From assembly GCF_036226465.1 (NCBI RefSeq), contig NZ_CP108476.1:2480001-2544000 (forward strand): DNA of 64,000 bases, in the 5' to 3' direction. The translations under genes were made by a program, and so were the position numbers. This stretch comes from Kitasatospora sp. NBC_01250. Lineage in GTDB: Bacteria; Actinomycetota; Actinomycetes; Streptomycetales; Streptomycetaceae. Below the pieces are notes generated by a model, which saw only the letters and a list, made by a program, of their open reading frames with translations, did no database searches and was not told where the DNA came from. Below, one piece after another: positions 50,864 to 59,214 of this stretch; position 1 is the first letter of the stretch; every line of letters starts with the position of its first letter.

Positions 50864-52005
50864 CGGCCCGTCCCCGTCAGCACCTCGGCGTACACCCGCT
50901 CCACGCGTCGCACCACCGCGTCCCAGGCGAAGGCCGGTGCGGTCGCGGCGCTGCGCTCGGCGAGCGTGCGGCGCAGTCGCGCATCGCCTGCCACCTGGTC
51001 GATGGCGGCGGCCAGCGCGGCCGGTTCCGGCGCGGCCAGCAGGCCCACCCCGCCGATGAGTTCGGCGTTGCCGGGGACGTCGGTGGCGATCACCGGGAGC
51101 CCGGCGGCCATCGCCTCCAGGACCACCAGCGGCATCCCCTCCTTGTCGGAGGGCAGCACGAAGGCGTCCGCCTCGGCGTAGGCGCTCACCAGTTCGTCGC
51201 CCAGCCGGGCACCGGCGAACTCCACCCGGGTGAGGCCGAGTTCGCGGGCCTGCGCCTCCAGCCGGCCGCGCAGCTCGCCGTCGCCGACGATCCGCAGCCG
51301 GACCGGCTCTCGCACCAGGCGCATCGCCTCCAGCAGCCGGGCGACGTTCTTCTGCGGGCTCAACCGGCCCACGTAGAGCAGCTCGAGCGGCCGTTCCTCC
51401 GTCGCGCCCGCCTGGGCAGATTCGCGCACCGGCATGAAGTAGCCGCCGTCCACCCCGTTGGGCACCACGTGGATCCGCTCGCCGGGCACCCGGTAGGTCG
51501 ACTCGACGAACTCGGCCTGGCCGGGGGTCAGCACGATCACGGCCGCCGCCGCGCGCAGCACCGGCCGGAAGACGTGCTTCTTGTAGGCGGGCAGCAGCCG
51601 GCCGAACCGGCCCGAGGCGTCCACGTCCAGGTGGAAGTGGAGCACGACCGGCTGACGGCGCAACCATGCCGTGAGCGCGACGAGTTCGGGCAGCAGCGCG
51701 TGCGCGGAGTGCAGGTGCAGCACGGTGTCGCCCGGGCGGCCTGGCGAGCGCCCCGGTGGCCGGCGCAGCAGCGCCAGCGGCAGGCCGGGCACCAGCGGGG
51801 TGTGCGCGAACTCCACCGAGCGGTGCCGGTGCACCGTCACGGCGCCCTGCCGGCTGCGGCGCGGCGCGCCCGCGGCGCCGATCGTGGTGGTCAGTACCTC
51901 GACCTCGTGGCGGTCCCCCAGACCGGCCGCCAGGTTCTCCACCACCCGTTCCAGGCCGCCCAGATGGGGCGGGTAGTACGGCGTGATCTGCACGATGGTA
52001 CTCAT
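50860..52005 (-). CDS. GT4 glycosyltransferase
   Basis: This 381-residue family 4 enzyme has a start MSTIVQITPYYPPHLGGLERVVENLAAGL, a VVLHFHLDVDASGRFG acceptor-side segment, and the donor domain LLYVGRLSPQKNVARLLEAM with the EX7E motif in LPSDKEGMPLVVLEAMAAGLPVIATDVPGNAELI. It is one of three GT4 genes in the operon. The ATG at 52005 overlaps the deacetylase stop by one base. Confidence 0.9.
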   Translation of the reverse strand: MSTIVQITPYYPPHLGGLERVVENLAAGLGDRHEVEVLTTTIGAAGAPRRSRQGAVTVHRHRSVEFAHTPLVPGLPLALLRRPPGRSPGRPGDTVLHLHSAHALLPELVALTAWLRRQPVVLHFHLDVDASGRFGRLLPAYKKHVFRPVLRAAAAVIVLTPGQAEFVESTYRVPGERIHVVPNGVDGGYFMPVRESAQAGATEERPLELLYVGRLSPQKNVARLLEAMRLVREPVRLRIVGDGELRGRLEAQARELGLTRVEFAGARLGDELVSAYAEADAFVLPSDKEGMPLVVLEAMAAGLPVIATDVPGNAELIGGVGLLAAPEPAALAAAIDQVAGDARLRRTLAERSAATAPAFAWDAVVRRVERVYAEVLTGTGR

Positions 52006-52754
52006 CAGGCCGCCAGCCGGAGCAGTTCGCGGTTGGTGCGGTAGGCCACCTGCGGGCGGTCCGCGATATGGGCCAGCACCCGCTCCAGGCGCGCCCAGTC
52101 GCCCCGGGCGTCCACCTCCCAGCTGTGCCCCCACAGGTGGAAGACACCGCCCTCGCGCAGGCACCGGTCGAACCAGTGGACGGCCAGTTCGTCCCAGGCC
52201 AGGAAGAGCCGGGCCGCCCGCCACGGCCGGCCCCCGGCCAGCCGCAGCGCCAGCGGCGCGTCCACCCGGTGCGCGTAGGCGTTCACCGTGGTGTCCAGCT
52301 CCAGTGCCGGGCCCGGGCGCAGGCTGCTGCGCCGCACCGTGCGGGCCAGCGTGAAGCCGGCCTGTTCGACCAGCTTGACCTGGCCCGGGGTGTACTCGCC
52401 GCGCGGGTAGCAGAAGCTGGTCACCGGCTCGCCGATGATGTCCTCCAGCTCGACCCGCCCGCCCCGGATCTCCTCGGCCGCGGCGGCGTCGGTCAGCTGC
52501 GGCAGCCGCTGGTGGGTCAGCGTGTGGCCGCCGATCTCGAAGCGTTCGGCCAACTCGCCGATGCCGGCGGCGGACAGCCGCTGGGCCGGGGTGAACTCCC
52601 GGTTGCGCGGGGCGATGTAGAAGGTGCCGGGCAGCCGGTAGCGCTCCAGCAGTGCCGCGAGGCGGGGGTCGAGGGTGTGCCCGTCGTCCCAGCTGGTGGT
52701 GACGGTGACGTGCGGCGGATCGGCTGGACTCGCCGTGCCGGTAAGGGCGTTCAT
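52005..52754 (-). CDS. polysaccharide deacetylase (NodB domain)
   Basis: This 249-residue carbohydrate esterase 4 domain protein has the metal-binding TSWDDGHTLD (catalytic Asp, metal Asp), the second motif IGGHTLTHQRLPQL (HxxxH metal His pair) and the late RGEYTPGQVKLVEQAGF. No signal peptide is visible, so it may act on lipid-linked intermediates inside the cell. It would remove N- or O-acetyl groups from a sugar in the polymer. It overlaps the preceding gene by four bases and the following one by one base. Confidence 0.85.
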   Translation of the reverse strand: MNALTGTASPADPPHVTVTTSWDDGHTLDPRLAALLERYRLPGTFYIAPRNREFTPAQRLSAAGIGELAERFEIGGHTLTHQRLPQLTDAAAAEEIRGGRVELEDIIGEPVTSFCYPRGEYTPGQVKLVEQAGFTLARTVRRSSLRPGPALELDTTVNAYAHRVDAPLALRLAGGRPWRAARLFLAWDELAVHWFDRCLREGGVFHLWGHSWEVDARGDWARLERVLAHIADRPQVAYRTNRELLRLAA

Positions 52755-53305
52755 GGTGTCGTTGCCTTGGGGTCGGGGGAGGCGGCGGCCTGGAAGCGGT
52801 AGTGCAGGGCCTGGTCATGGCCCACCAGCGCGACCTGGACCTCCGCGTCCGGCTCGGTCAGCGGCAGGCGGACGGTGGTGCCGACCGCCGTGTCCGGCTT
52901 GGGAACGAGGGTGACGGTGCTGCTCCCGGTGACCGTGCCGCCGGGGGTGGTGAGCGAGACCCGCAGCTGCAGGGTCGCGGTGGGCGTGCCGTGCTGCACC
53001 ACCGAGAGCGGGATCACCGCCTGGCCGCCGGCCGTGGTCGGCAGCTGGGTGAAGTACAACTCGTCGTAGTCGGCCGGGATCCGGGTGAAGGTCTGGCGCA
53101 GCGCGAGGCGGACCGCCGGCTGCGCCCACAGCAGCGGCGCGGCGACCAGCACCGCCAGTACGGCGGCCAGCACCGCGGCACCGCGCCGCCGGGCCGACCG
53201 ACGGCCGGCACCGTCCGGTCCCCGGCGCCGGCCGGCCCGGTGGGGCGTGCGGGGCGGCGGCGGGGACCGGACCGGGTCCGGGACCTTCCCGAGGAGCGAG
53301 GTCAT
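52751..53305 (-). CDS. single-pass membrane-anchored extracytoplasmic protein
   Basis: This 184-residue protein has a basic Pro/Arg-rich cytoplasmic start, one helix (GAAVLAAVLAVLVAAPLLWAQ), and an outer beta-rich domain (QAVIPLSVVQHGTPTATLQLRVSLTTPGGTVTGSSTVTLV ... ALHYRFQAAASP). The outer part resembles the DUF1616-type extracytoplasmic domain in archaeal and actinobacterial glycan clusters, though the match is loose. It is second in the operon and may sense or bind the exported polymer. Unknown function. Confidence 0.6.
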   Translation of the reverse strand: MTSLLGKVPDPVRSPPPPRTPHRAGRRRGPDGAGRRSARRRGAAVLAAVLAVLVAAPLLWAQPAVRLALRQTFTRIPADYDELYFTQLPTTAGGQAVIPLSVVQHGTPTATLQLRVSLTTPGGTVTGSSTVTLVPKPDTAVGTTVRLPLTEPDAEVQVALVGHDQALHYRFQAAASPDPKATTP

Positions 53306-54105
53306 ACGGAGTCGAACTCCTGGGCGGAGTACCCCTGGTCGGCATATCCCTGGCCGGCATATCCCTGGCCGGCGGCGTATCCCGGCCCGACCGTGGCCAC
53401 CACCGGGCGCAGCACCGGGCGGGTGCGGCGGAAGTTGTGCTCGAAGAGCTGGCGCAGGTTCTCGGTGCCGTCCCGGAAGGCGTTCAGCTTCACCTGGCCG
53501 CCACGCTTGCGGTATTCGATCGGAATCTCCACATATCGGTAACCGGCCCTGGTGGCCGCGTTCTTGATCTCCTGGGAGAAGGACATGCCGCCGGAGCGGA
53601 CGTCCAGCCGCTGCCACACGTAGCGGCGGAAGACCCACATGCCGGACTGCGAGTCGCGCAGTTCGTTGCGGAACAGGACCCGGCTGATCGCGCTGAGCAC
53701 GTGGTTGCCCAGCGAGTGCGAGGGCTTCATCGCCTCGCTGTTGCCGCCGACCAGCCGGTTGGTCGTCATGAATTCGACATCGTGGTCGACCAGGGTCCGC
53801 AACAGGCGGGGCAGGGCGTCGAAGGGGTAGGTACGGTCGGCGTCGCCGGTGGCGATCACGTCACCGGTGGCGGCGCTGAAGCCGGCCCGGTAGGCGTTGC
53901 CGTAGCCGCGCACGGGCTGGCTGACCACCCGGGCGCCGAGCGTGCGGGCGATGTCGCCGGTGCCGTCGGTGGAGCCGTTGTCCACGACTAACACCTCGGT
54001 GTCCCAGCCCCCGTCCTTGAGTTCGGCGAACGGGATGGAGGCCATCACGGCGGGCAGGTTTTCGGCCTCGTTGAGCGCGGGTATGACGATGGACAGAGTG
54101 TTCAT
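53302..54105 (-). CDS. GT2 (dolichyl-phosphate-mannose-synthase-like) glycosyltransferase; first gene of the glycan operon
   Basis: This 267-residue GT-A enzyme has LSIVIPALNEAENLPAVMASIP, VLVVDNGSTDGTGDIA, GYGNAYRAGFSAATGDVIATGDADRTYP (metal DxD) and RDSQSGMWVFRR. These match the DPM1-like polyprenyl-phosphate sugar transferases. The C-terminus has an unusual Gly/Tyr/Gln repeat (GYAAGQGYAGQGYADQGY) coded by tandem 18-base repeats. Leucine 39 is encoded by TTA (complement of 53989-53991), so translation should depend on bldA. As the first gene of a fully overlapping operon, this may delay expression of the whole cluster. Confidence 0.88.
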   Translation of the reverse strand: MNTLSIVIPALNEAENLPAVMASIPFAELKDGGWDTEVLVVDNGSTDGTGDIARTLGARVVSQPVRGYGNAYRAGFSAATGDVIATGDADRTYPFDALPRLLRTLVDHDVEFMTTNRLVGGNSEAMKPSHSLGNHVLSAISRVLFRNELRDSQSGMWVFRRYVWQRLDVRSGGMSFSQEIKNAATRAGYRYVEIPIEYRKRGGQVKLNAFRDGTENLRQLFEHNFRRTRPVLRPVVATVGPGYAAGQGYAGQGYADQGYSAQEFDSV

Positions 54106-54642
54106 GTGAGCTCCCTCTGGCAGGCGGAGATCAACGCTGGATGGTCCGGATTCCACGAGAGCGCGTGGAGCCGGGTGAGACCGCGCCTGGCAGCGCGGTT
54201 GGGCAACCCTTCGGCACCGTAGGGCAGTTGTGCCGCTACGGTCGTGATCCGCATGGGTGGAGTGTGAACACCACAGTGGGTGGCCGGGCTCGCCGGCGGG
54301 CGGCTGCCCGTCGGGGTGCACGGGGTCGGCAAACCCCGGCGCGGAGTGGGCCCGGCTGCCCACCGGTTCAGGAAGTCGTCTTGAAATGAGTCGGCTTGAA
54401 CGTGCTGGCGGTCGATGTGGCGCCCGGCCACGAACCACCCGCCGCACCCGTCGGCGGCGCCGAAGCGCCTACCGGCTCCCCCGAACTACGCGGGCGCGGC
54501 TGGTTTCCCGGTCCGTGGCAGCGACACCAGAGACGGCTGTGATCCCCCTCAGGCATGGATGGCTGTACCTAGCGCGTCGCTGTACGTGACGACCACACTA
54601 GCCAGAGGCGCGACTAGTTGTGAAGCATCTTCCGGTTTCCGC

Positions 54643-54684
54643 GTCCGATTTTAAGCGTTACAACGCTCGGACTTGGGGTTTTTT
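54643..54684 (+). terminator. hairpin followed by T-run
   Basis: GTCCGA (54643-54648) and TCGGAC (54667-54672) close an outer stem, with an inner GCGTT/AACGC stem and an asymmetric bulge. TTGGGGTTTTTT follows (to 54684). Read rightward it is a good intrinsic terminator, but no gene reads into it. It lies in an AT-richer patch 550 bases ahead of the glycan operon and might terminate an antisense transcript from there. Confidence 0.45.
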
Positions 54685-54908
54685 GCGAAACTGACGGAAC
54701 GGATGAGAAGGCTTAAAGTCACCTGACAGCCGAGTCGCAATGATCTTGGAGTGCGGCCAATGGAGCTGCTCAGAAGTGCCCCTGACGGCACGCCAGCAGC
54801 GGGTTCGACTTCCGTCGACCCGGCCGCGCACAGCCGGGACCGCCCCGCATGGGAGGGGCGCGAAGCACCAAAGCCGCGCGCCCCCTTCGGTGACGGCCGC
54901 CCCCACGA

Positions 54909-54926
54909 CTGTGAAGAGCATCACAG
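54909..54926. promoter_or_regulatory. CRP-type operator (perfect palindrome)
   Basis: CTGTGA-AGAGCA-TCACAG is a perfect inverted repeat with the TGTGA-N6-TCACA core recognised by CRP/FNR-family proteins. The Streptomyces Crp consensus (GTG-N6-GNCAC) also fits in part. It is about 800 bases upstream of the glycan operon start and 370 bases upstream of the aldolase remnant. Which promoter it serves is not clear. Confidence 0.5.
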
Positions 54927-55277
54927 GACTGATGCCAGGTCAGAACCCTTGTACCGCTTACGCTGTGCACTCGCCAGGTACCGGCCAACCGCGCCCGGGG
55001 CCATCGGGGACGGCACATCCGCACCCGCCCGTCGGCCCGCCCAGCGGCGCTCATGGCCACCGGCAGTCGCCATCGGCAGATGCCGGCGGACGACCTCCGA
55101 AACCTCTCGGCCAAATGGCGGCCGTCAGTCGGCGGGGGAAAGCTGAACGTTTCTCTGGTAATCCTTAGGGCAACCGGCCGCGCCGGGCGGCCATATCCAT
55201 GTTCGGCCGCACGGCGGTGTTGCGTGGATTCAGTGAACTCTCAGTATTCAGAGCATCCCTGACGGCGCAGTGGGTAC

Positions 55278-55808
55278 TTGGTCACGAACGAGTCGGACGG
55301 TTCTTTCAGGCAACTCGGCGACCGGTACCCGACCAACTCGCCGGCCCGCGCCACGGCCGGCTCGTGCACGCACGCGCGCAGCCTTGCGGGCCCGTACCAC
55401 GATCTCCAGGTCGGCCGGTGCCAGCACCGTCAACGGCTGCCACCGGGCCGCGAGCACGGACTGCCCTGGCACACCGCGACCGCGAACCTGGTCCGCTCCC
55501 CCGAGCTCGGCCGGGCACTGGCCCGCGACCTGGGGCCGGCCGCCGCCTGCCTGATGCCGCAGCACGGGCTGCTCGCGGTGGGCCGCGACGTGGCGCACGC
55601 GGTGATGTCCGCGATCCTGCTCGAACGGGCCTGCGCCGTCCAGCCCGCCGCCCGGGCCGCCGGGGAGCTGAAGCACTGGACCGGAGAGCGGGAGAGCCTG
55701 GAGAAGGCCGCCCTGGTCTGGTCCGACGGGCAGATCGAGGCCGGTTGGCAGTACTGGACGCGACGCGCAGGCGACGGCGCTGGTGGCGGAACCCGCCGAG
55801 GAGTATGA
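55278..55808 (+). pseudogene. class II aldolase/adducin family remnant
   Basis: Only the last part is readable: ANLVRSPELGRALARDLG then ACLMPQHGLLAVGRDVAHAVMSAILLERACAVQ, which is the C-terminal His/Gly block of class II aldolase-fold epimerases and decarboxylases. The upstream codons do not make the metal-binding HxH part; fragments appear in other frames (for example near 55400). It is therefore a decayed N-terminus. Codon use remains GC-rich like its neighbours. Confidence 0.6.
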
Positions 55809-55832
55809 CGGAGGCATGCGGAGTATGACGCG

Positions 55833-56639
55833 ATGACAGCGATGACGGCCGGCGCGAGTGCGCTGCTCGGCGCCCCCGGGGTGAACGAGCCGTTCGGGCA
55901 GGGGTGGACGCAGTTCGCCGAACTCGGCATCGCCCTGCTGCTCTCCTGCGCGATCGGCCTGGAGCGGGAGATCCGGCAGAAGGCCGCGGGCCTGCGCACC
56001 TACACGGTGGTGGGGCTCGGCGCCGCGCTCTTCACCCTGATCAGCAAGTACGGCTTCACCGACGTGCTGCACTCCGGCCAGGTCGAGCTCGACCCCTCCC
56101 GGATGGCCGCGCAGATCGTCTCCGGTCTCGGCTTCATCGGTGCCGGGGTGATCTTCGTCCAGCGCGGCTCGGTGCGCGGGCTGACCACCGCGGCCACCAT
56201 CTGGCTGACGGCGGCGGTGGGCAGTGCCGCCGCGGCCGGGCTGCCGGTGCTCGCGGTCGCCACCACCGCCGCCTACTTCGCGGTCTGCTACGGGCTGCGC
56301 CCGGTGACCCACCGGCTGGTGCGGCTGCGCACCCTGCCGACCGTCTTCCGGATCACCTACACCGGCGGCCAAGGCCTGCTGCGCTCGGTGCTCGACGAGT
56401 TCACCGGCTCGGGCTTCGCCGTCCTGGAGTTCGCCACCCTCGCCTCCGGCAGCGGGGACACCTCGTCCGCCGGGCTGCCCGGCAGCGAGCGTGCGGAGGA
56501 CGAGGGCCCGGCCATCGGCCCGGTCGTGGAGGTCTCGGTGGCCGTCCAAGGGCGCGGCGATCTGGACGAGCTGACCGCGAACCTGGCCCGGATCCCGGGC
56601 GTGCTGTCCTGCAACCGCAGCAGCCCGGGGGACGAGTAG
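55833..56639 (+). CDS. MgtC/SapB family membrane protein
   Basis: This 268-residue protein has an N-terminal MgtC domain of about four or five helices (FAELGIALLLSCAIGLEREIRQKAAGLRTYTVVGLGAALFTLIS, QIVSGLGFIGAGVIFVQRGSVRGLTTAATIWLTAAVGSA). A C-terminal ACT-like soluble domain follows (PVVEVSVAVQGRGDLDELTANLARIPGV). MgtC proteins support growth at low Mg2+ and modulate the F-ATPase. The ATG at 55833 follows GGAG. No M-box riboswitch was recognised upstream. It converges with the APC permease. Confidence 0.9.
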   Translation: MTAMTAGASALLGAPGVNEPFGQGWTQFAELGIALLLSCAIGLEREIRQKAAGLRTYTVVGLGAALFTLISKYGFTDVLHSGQVELDPSRMAAQIVSGLGFIGAGVIFVQRGSVRGLTTAATIWLTAAVGSAAAAGLPVLAVATTAAYFAVCYGLRPVTHRLVRLRTLPTVFRITYTGGQGLLRSVLDEFTGSGFAVLEFATLASGSGDTSSAGLPGSERAEDEGPAIGPVVEVSVAVQGRGDLDELTANLARIPGVLSCNRSSPGDE

Positions 56640-56658
56640 CCAGCCTCCTGGCGATCCG

Positions 56659-58083
56659 TCAGGCGGGCTGCTGGTCGCGCCGGCCCGCCATCCAGACGTA
56701 GATCAGGATCCCGGCGAAGAGGAAGAGCACGCCCTGGTAGACGGCCGCGTACCCGGCGCCGGCCAGCAGCCAGAGCGAGAAGGCGAACGCGCCCAGCCCC
56801 AGCGCCGCGTCCCGCAGCAGCCGGCCCGGCGCCACCTTGCCGTGCTCGCCGCGCACCAGCCAGTACAGCTGCGCCGCGGTGGAGAGCAGGTAGGGCACGG
56901 TGGCGGTGAAGGAGGTCACCAGCACCAGGATCTCGAAGGCGCCCTTGGCGCCCGAGGCGAAGTTGAGGACGGTCAGCAGCGAGGCCAGCCCGACGCTGAT
57001 CAGCACGCCGAAGACCGGCACCCCGCGCCGCTCGACCGCGAAGACGGCCGGGAAGAGCCCGTCCCGCGCGGCGGCGTACGGCGCCTGCGCGGCCAGCAGG
57101 GTCCAGCCGTTGAGCGCGCCGGTCATCGACACCAGCGCGGCCACCGCGATCGCCACACCGCCCCAGGAGCCGCCGAACATCGCGTTGACGGCGTCCGAGA
57201 ACGGCGCGGTGGAGTGGACCAACCGGCTGTGCGCGACGGTGCCGAAGACCGCGAGCGTGCCGAGCAGGTAGACCAGGGCCGCCCCGGCGGTGCCGAGCAC
57301 GCTGGCCCGCCCGACGTTGCGCTCCGGGTCGCGGACCTGACCCGCACTCATCGCGGCCGACTCCACCCCCAGGTAGCTGAAGAGCAGGATCGCGGCAGCC
57401 GCCGTCATCCCGCCCAGCCAACCGCTGCCGGAGGCGTCGAACGGCCCCATCTTGGCCGGGTCGAAGAAGCCCAGGCCGCCGATCGCCACCAGCAGCAGCG
57501 GGATGAACTTCAGTACGGTGGAGACGACTTGGACCACGCCGACGTACTTGGTGCCGGCCAGGTTGGCCAGCGCGGGCAGCCACTGCAGGGTGAGCGCGGC
57601 ACCGATGGTCAGCAGCGTGGAGTGCTGGATCGGCAGCAGCACGTCGAGGTAGCCGACCGCGGCCACCGCGAGCGCGGCGTTGCTCACCCAGGTGGTGATC
57701 CAGTACGACCAGGCGGACAGGAAGCCGGCGAAGTCGCCGAAGGCCTCGCGCGCGTAGACGTAGGGGCCGCCGGTGCGCGGGTTGCGCCGGGCCAGCTTGC
57801 CGAAGACCAGCGCGAGCGCGATGGCGCCCACCGTCAGCACGGCGAACGAGAGCAGACTCACCGTCCCGTACGGCGCGACCGCGGCCGGCAGCATGAAGAT
57901 GCCGCCGCCGATGATGTTGCCCATCACCAGCGCGGTGGCGGTCGGCAGTCCGAACCGGCCACCCTTCGCCTGCTTCGGCCCCGACCCCGGCCCTGATCCT
58001 GGCCCCGACCCTGGGGTGTCGGGCGGCCCGTCGGACGGGCCGGGGAGCGTTGCCTGGCGGGGGACGGCCGGGCTGGTCTGCAT
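56659..58083 (-). CDS. APC-family amino-acid permease (basic amino acid/antiporter-like)
   Basis: This 474-residue protein has 12 helices and the APA/APC hallmarks ATALVMGNIIGGGIFMLPAAVA, GKLARRNPRTGGPYVYAREAFGDFAGFLSAWSYW and SYLGVESAAMSAGQVRDPERNVGRA. The closest known groups are arginine/ornithine and lysine/cadaverine exchangers. The disordered N-terminus (PGSGPGSGPGSGPKQAKGG) is repetitive. No decarboxylase or other metabolic partner is beside it, so the substrate is open. Confidence 0.9.
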   Translation of the reverse strand: MQTSPAVPRQATLPGPSDGPPDTPGSGPGSGPGSGPKQAKGGRFGLPTATALVMGNIIGGGIFMLPAAVAPYGTVSLLSFAVLTVGAIALALVFGKLARRNPRTGGPYVYAREAFGDFAGFLSAWSYWITTWVSNAALAVAAVGYLDVLLPIQHSTLLTIGAALTLQWLPALANLAGTKYVGVVQVVSTVLKFIPLLLVAIGGLGFFDPAKMGPFDASGSGWLGGMTAAAAILLFSYLGVESAAMSAGQVRDPERNVGRASVLGTAGAALVYLLGTLAVFGTVAHSRLVHSTAPFSDAVNAMFGGSWGGVAIAVAALVSMTGALNGWTLLAAQAPYAAARDGLFPAVFAVERRGVPVFGVLISVGLASLLTVLNFASGAKGAFEILVLVTSFTATVPYLLSTAAQLYWLVRGEHGKVAPGRLLRDAALGLGAFAFSLWLLAGAGYAAVYQGVLFLFAGILIYVWMAGRRDQQPA

Positions 58084-58469
58084 GAGGGTGGTGCGCCTTT
58101 CCTGGTCCTGCTCGCGCTCGGTGGAGCGAACGCCAATCGTCGCTTAGCGGACACCTGCCACCAAATCAGTCGCTTTTGTTCTCCGTGCCTGGTCAGCGGC
58201 CGTAAGACTTGCGGCGAGCCGGGCCGCCGACCGGCACTCGTCCGGCGGACCCGGGGCGGCATCCGGTGCGCTGCCACAACGGCGCGTGAACGGCAGCCCA
58301 ATGGCGAGAAATGGCCGAAACTTGTTCAACCATTGTGGCCCCCGGCCTTGTTACCGCCGAGTTCGGCGCCCATCCTGAAACCCGCTTGGCATGGCCCGCG
58401 AAACCCCCACCGACCGGGCCGGCCAAGCCCTCTGCTCCCCCACCCTTCGCCTGGGCAGGAGACCCCCAC
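58084..58469. other. 386-bp intergenic region between divergent genes
   Basis: The region holds promoters for the APC gene (leftward) and the secreted protein (rightward). I see no gene, strong hairpin or recognised operator in it. Confidence 0.5.
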
Positions 58470-59111
58470 ATGCGAATGCCGCCCCGCCTCTCGCGCGCCT
58501 CGGTCGTGCTCGCCGGTTCGCTGGCCGCCTTCGGACTGTTCGCCCCCATCGCCTCGGCCGCCGACACCCCGGTGAGCTTCGCCTGTCAGGCGACGCCGCC
58601 GATCGGCTCCGCGCAGACCTTCAACCTCGCCGCCGGCGTCAACGCCACCGCGCCCGCCTCGGTGGCCGCCGGCAGCCAGTTCACCGTCACACTGGCCCCC
58701 GACGCGCTGACCGTCCCCACCACCGTCAGCGGCTACAGCGTCCGGTCGATCAGCAACATCAAGCTCACCATCCCGGTTCCGGCCGGCGCCACGCTGGACG
58801 GCGAGTCGCTCTCGGGCGGCGCCGGGATCAACACGAGCACCGCGAGCGTGGCCGTCAACGGCGGAAACCTGGTGATCACGGTCACCGGCTCGGTCGCCGG
58901 CGGCAGCACCTTCACGCTGCCCGCGCTGACCCTGACCCTCACGGCCGGCGCCTCCGGCAGCACCGTCCGGACCGCCCTGGGCGGCACCAGCTACTCCGAC
59001 GCCGGGCTGACCTTCTCGGCGACCATCCCGGTCGCCTTCTTCACGGTGAACGTGCCGACCGCCTGCTACCCCGCGACGGCCTCGGTGCTCAGCTCGACCA
59101 CCGTGAGCTGA
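58470..59111 (+). CDS. secreted beta-rich protein of unknown function
   Basis: The 213-residue precursor has a Sec signal (LSRASVVLAGSLAAFGLFAP, cleavage IASA-AD). The mature part is Thr/Ser/Val-rich and beta-predicted, with one cysteine near each end (SFACQATPP and PTACYPATA) that may pair. Nothing in it shows a catalytic motif. It could be a cell-wall or matrix protein. The ATG at 58470 is followed by the signal peptide; GGAGA lies upstream. Confidence 0.6.
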   Translation: MRMPPRLSRASVVLAGSLAAFGLFAPIASAADTPVSFACQATPPIGSAQTFNLAAGVNATAPASVAAGSQFTVTLAPDALTVPTTVSGYSVRSISNIKLTIPVPAGATLDGESLSGGAGINTSTASVAVNGGNLVITVTGSVAGGSTFTLPALTLTLTAGASGSTVRTALGGTSYSDAGLTFSATIPVAFFTVNVPTACYPATASVLSSTTVS

Positions 59112-59145
59112 CGCTCCCGGCACCCCTCGGCGGGCGGCGCCACGG

Positions 59146-59214
59146 CCTCACGGCGCCGTCCGCTCCCGTGTGCACGACCTCACGGCCTCACGACCTCACG
59201 GCGCCGTCCGCTCC
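59146..59214. repeat. 21-bp direct repeat with tandem CCTCACGR units
   Basis: CCTCACGGCGCCGTCCGCTCC occurs at 59146-59166 and 59194-59214. Between them an eight-base unit CCTCACGG/CCTCACGA is repeated. The second copy lies inside the 3' end of the LysR gene, so a small duplication may have extended that protein's tail. Confidence 0.7.

Larger units (their letters stand above)
54106..55277. other. 1.2-kb noncoding region upstream of the glycan operon
   Basis: No frame here has a plausible start, ribosome-binding site and coding pattern. The stretch contains a hairpin with a T-run (54643-54684) and a perfect CRP-type palindrome (54909-54926). It is the leader/promoter zone of the leftward glycan operon and the edge of an aldolase remnant. 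A cyclic-di-AMP riboswitch was looked for and not seen. Confidence 0.6.

Noticed and set aside
54770..55168. Frames of 115-143 codons in the noncoding region ahead of the glycan operon
   Set aside because: No ribosome-binding site, and Pro/Arg/Ser-rich translations on both strands; they look like chance frames.
54106..55277. Possible cyclic-di-AMP (ydaO) riboswitch for the glycan operon
   Set aside because: The conserved core blocks could not be found in either orientation.
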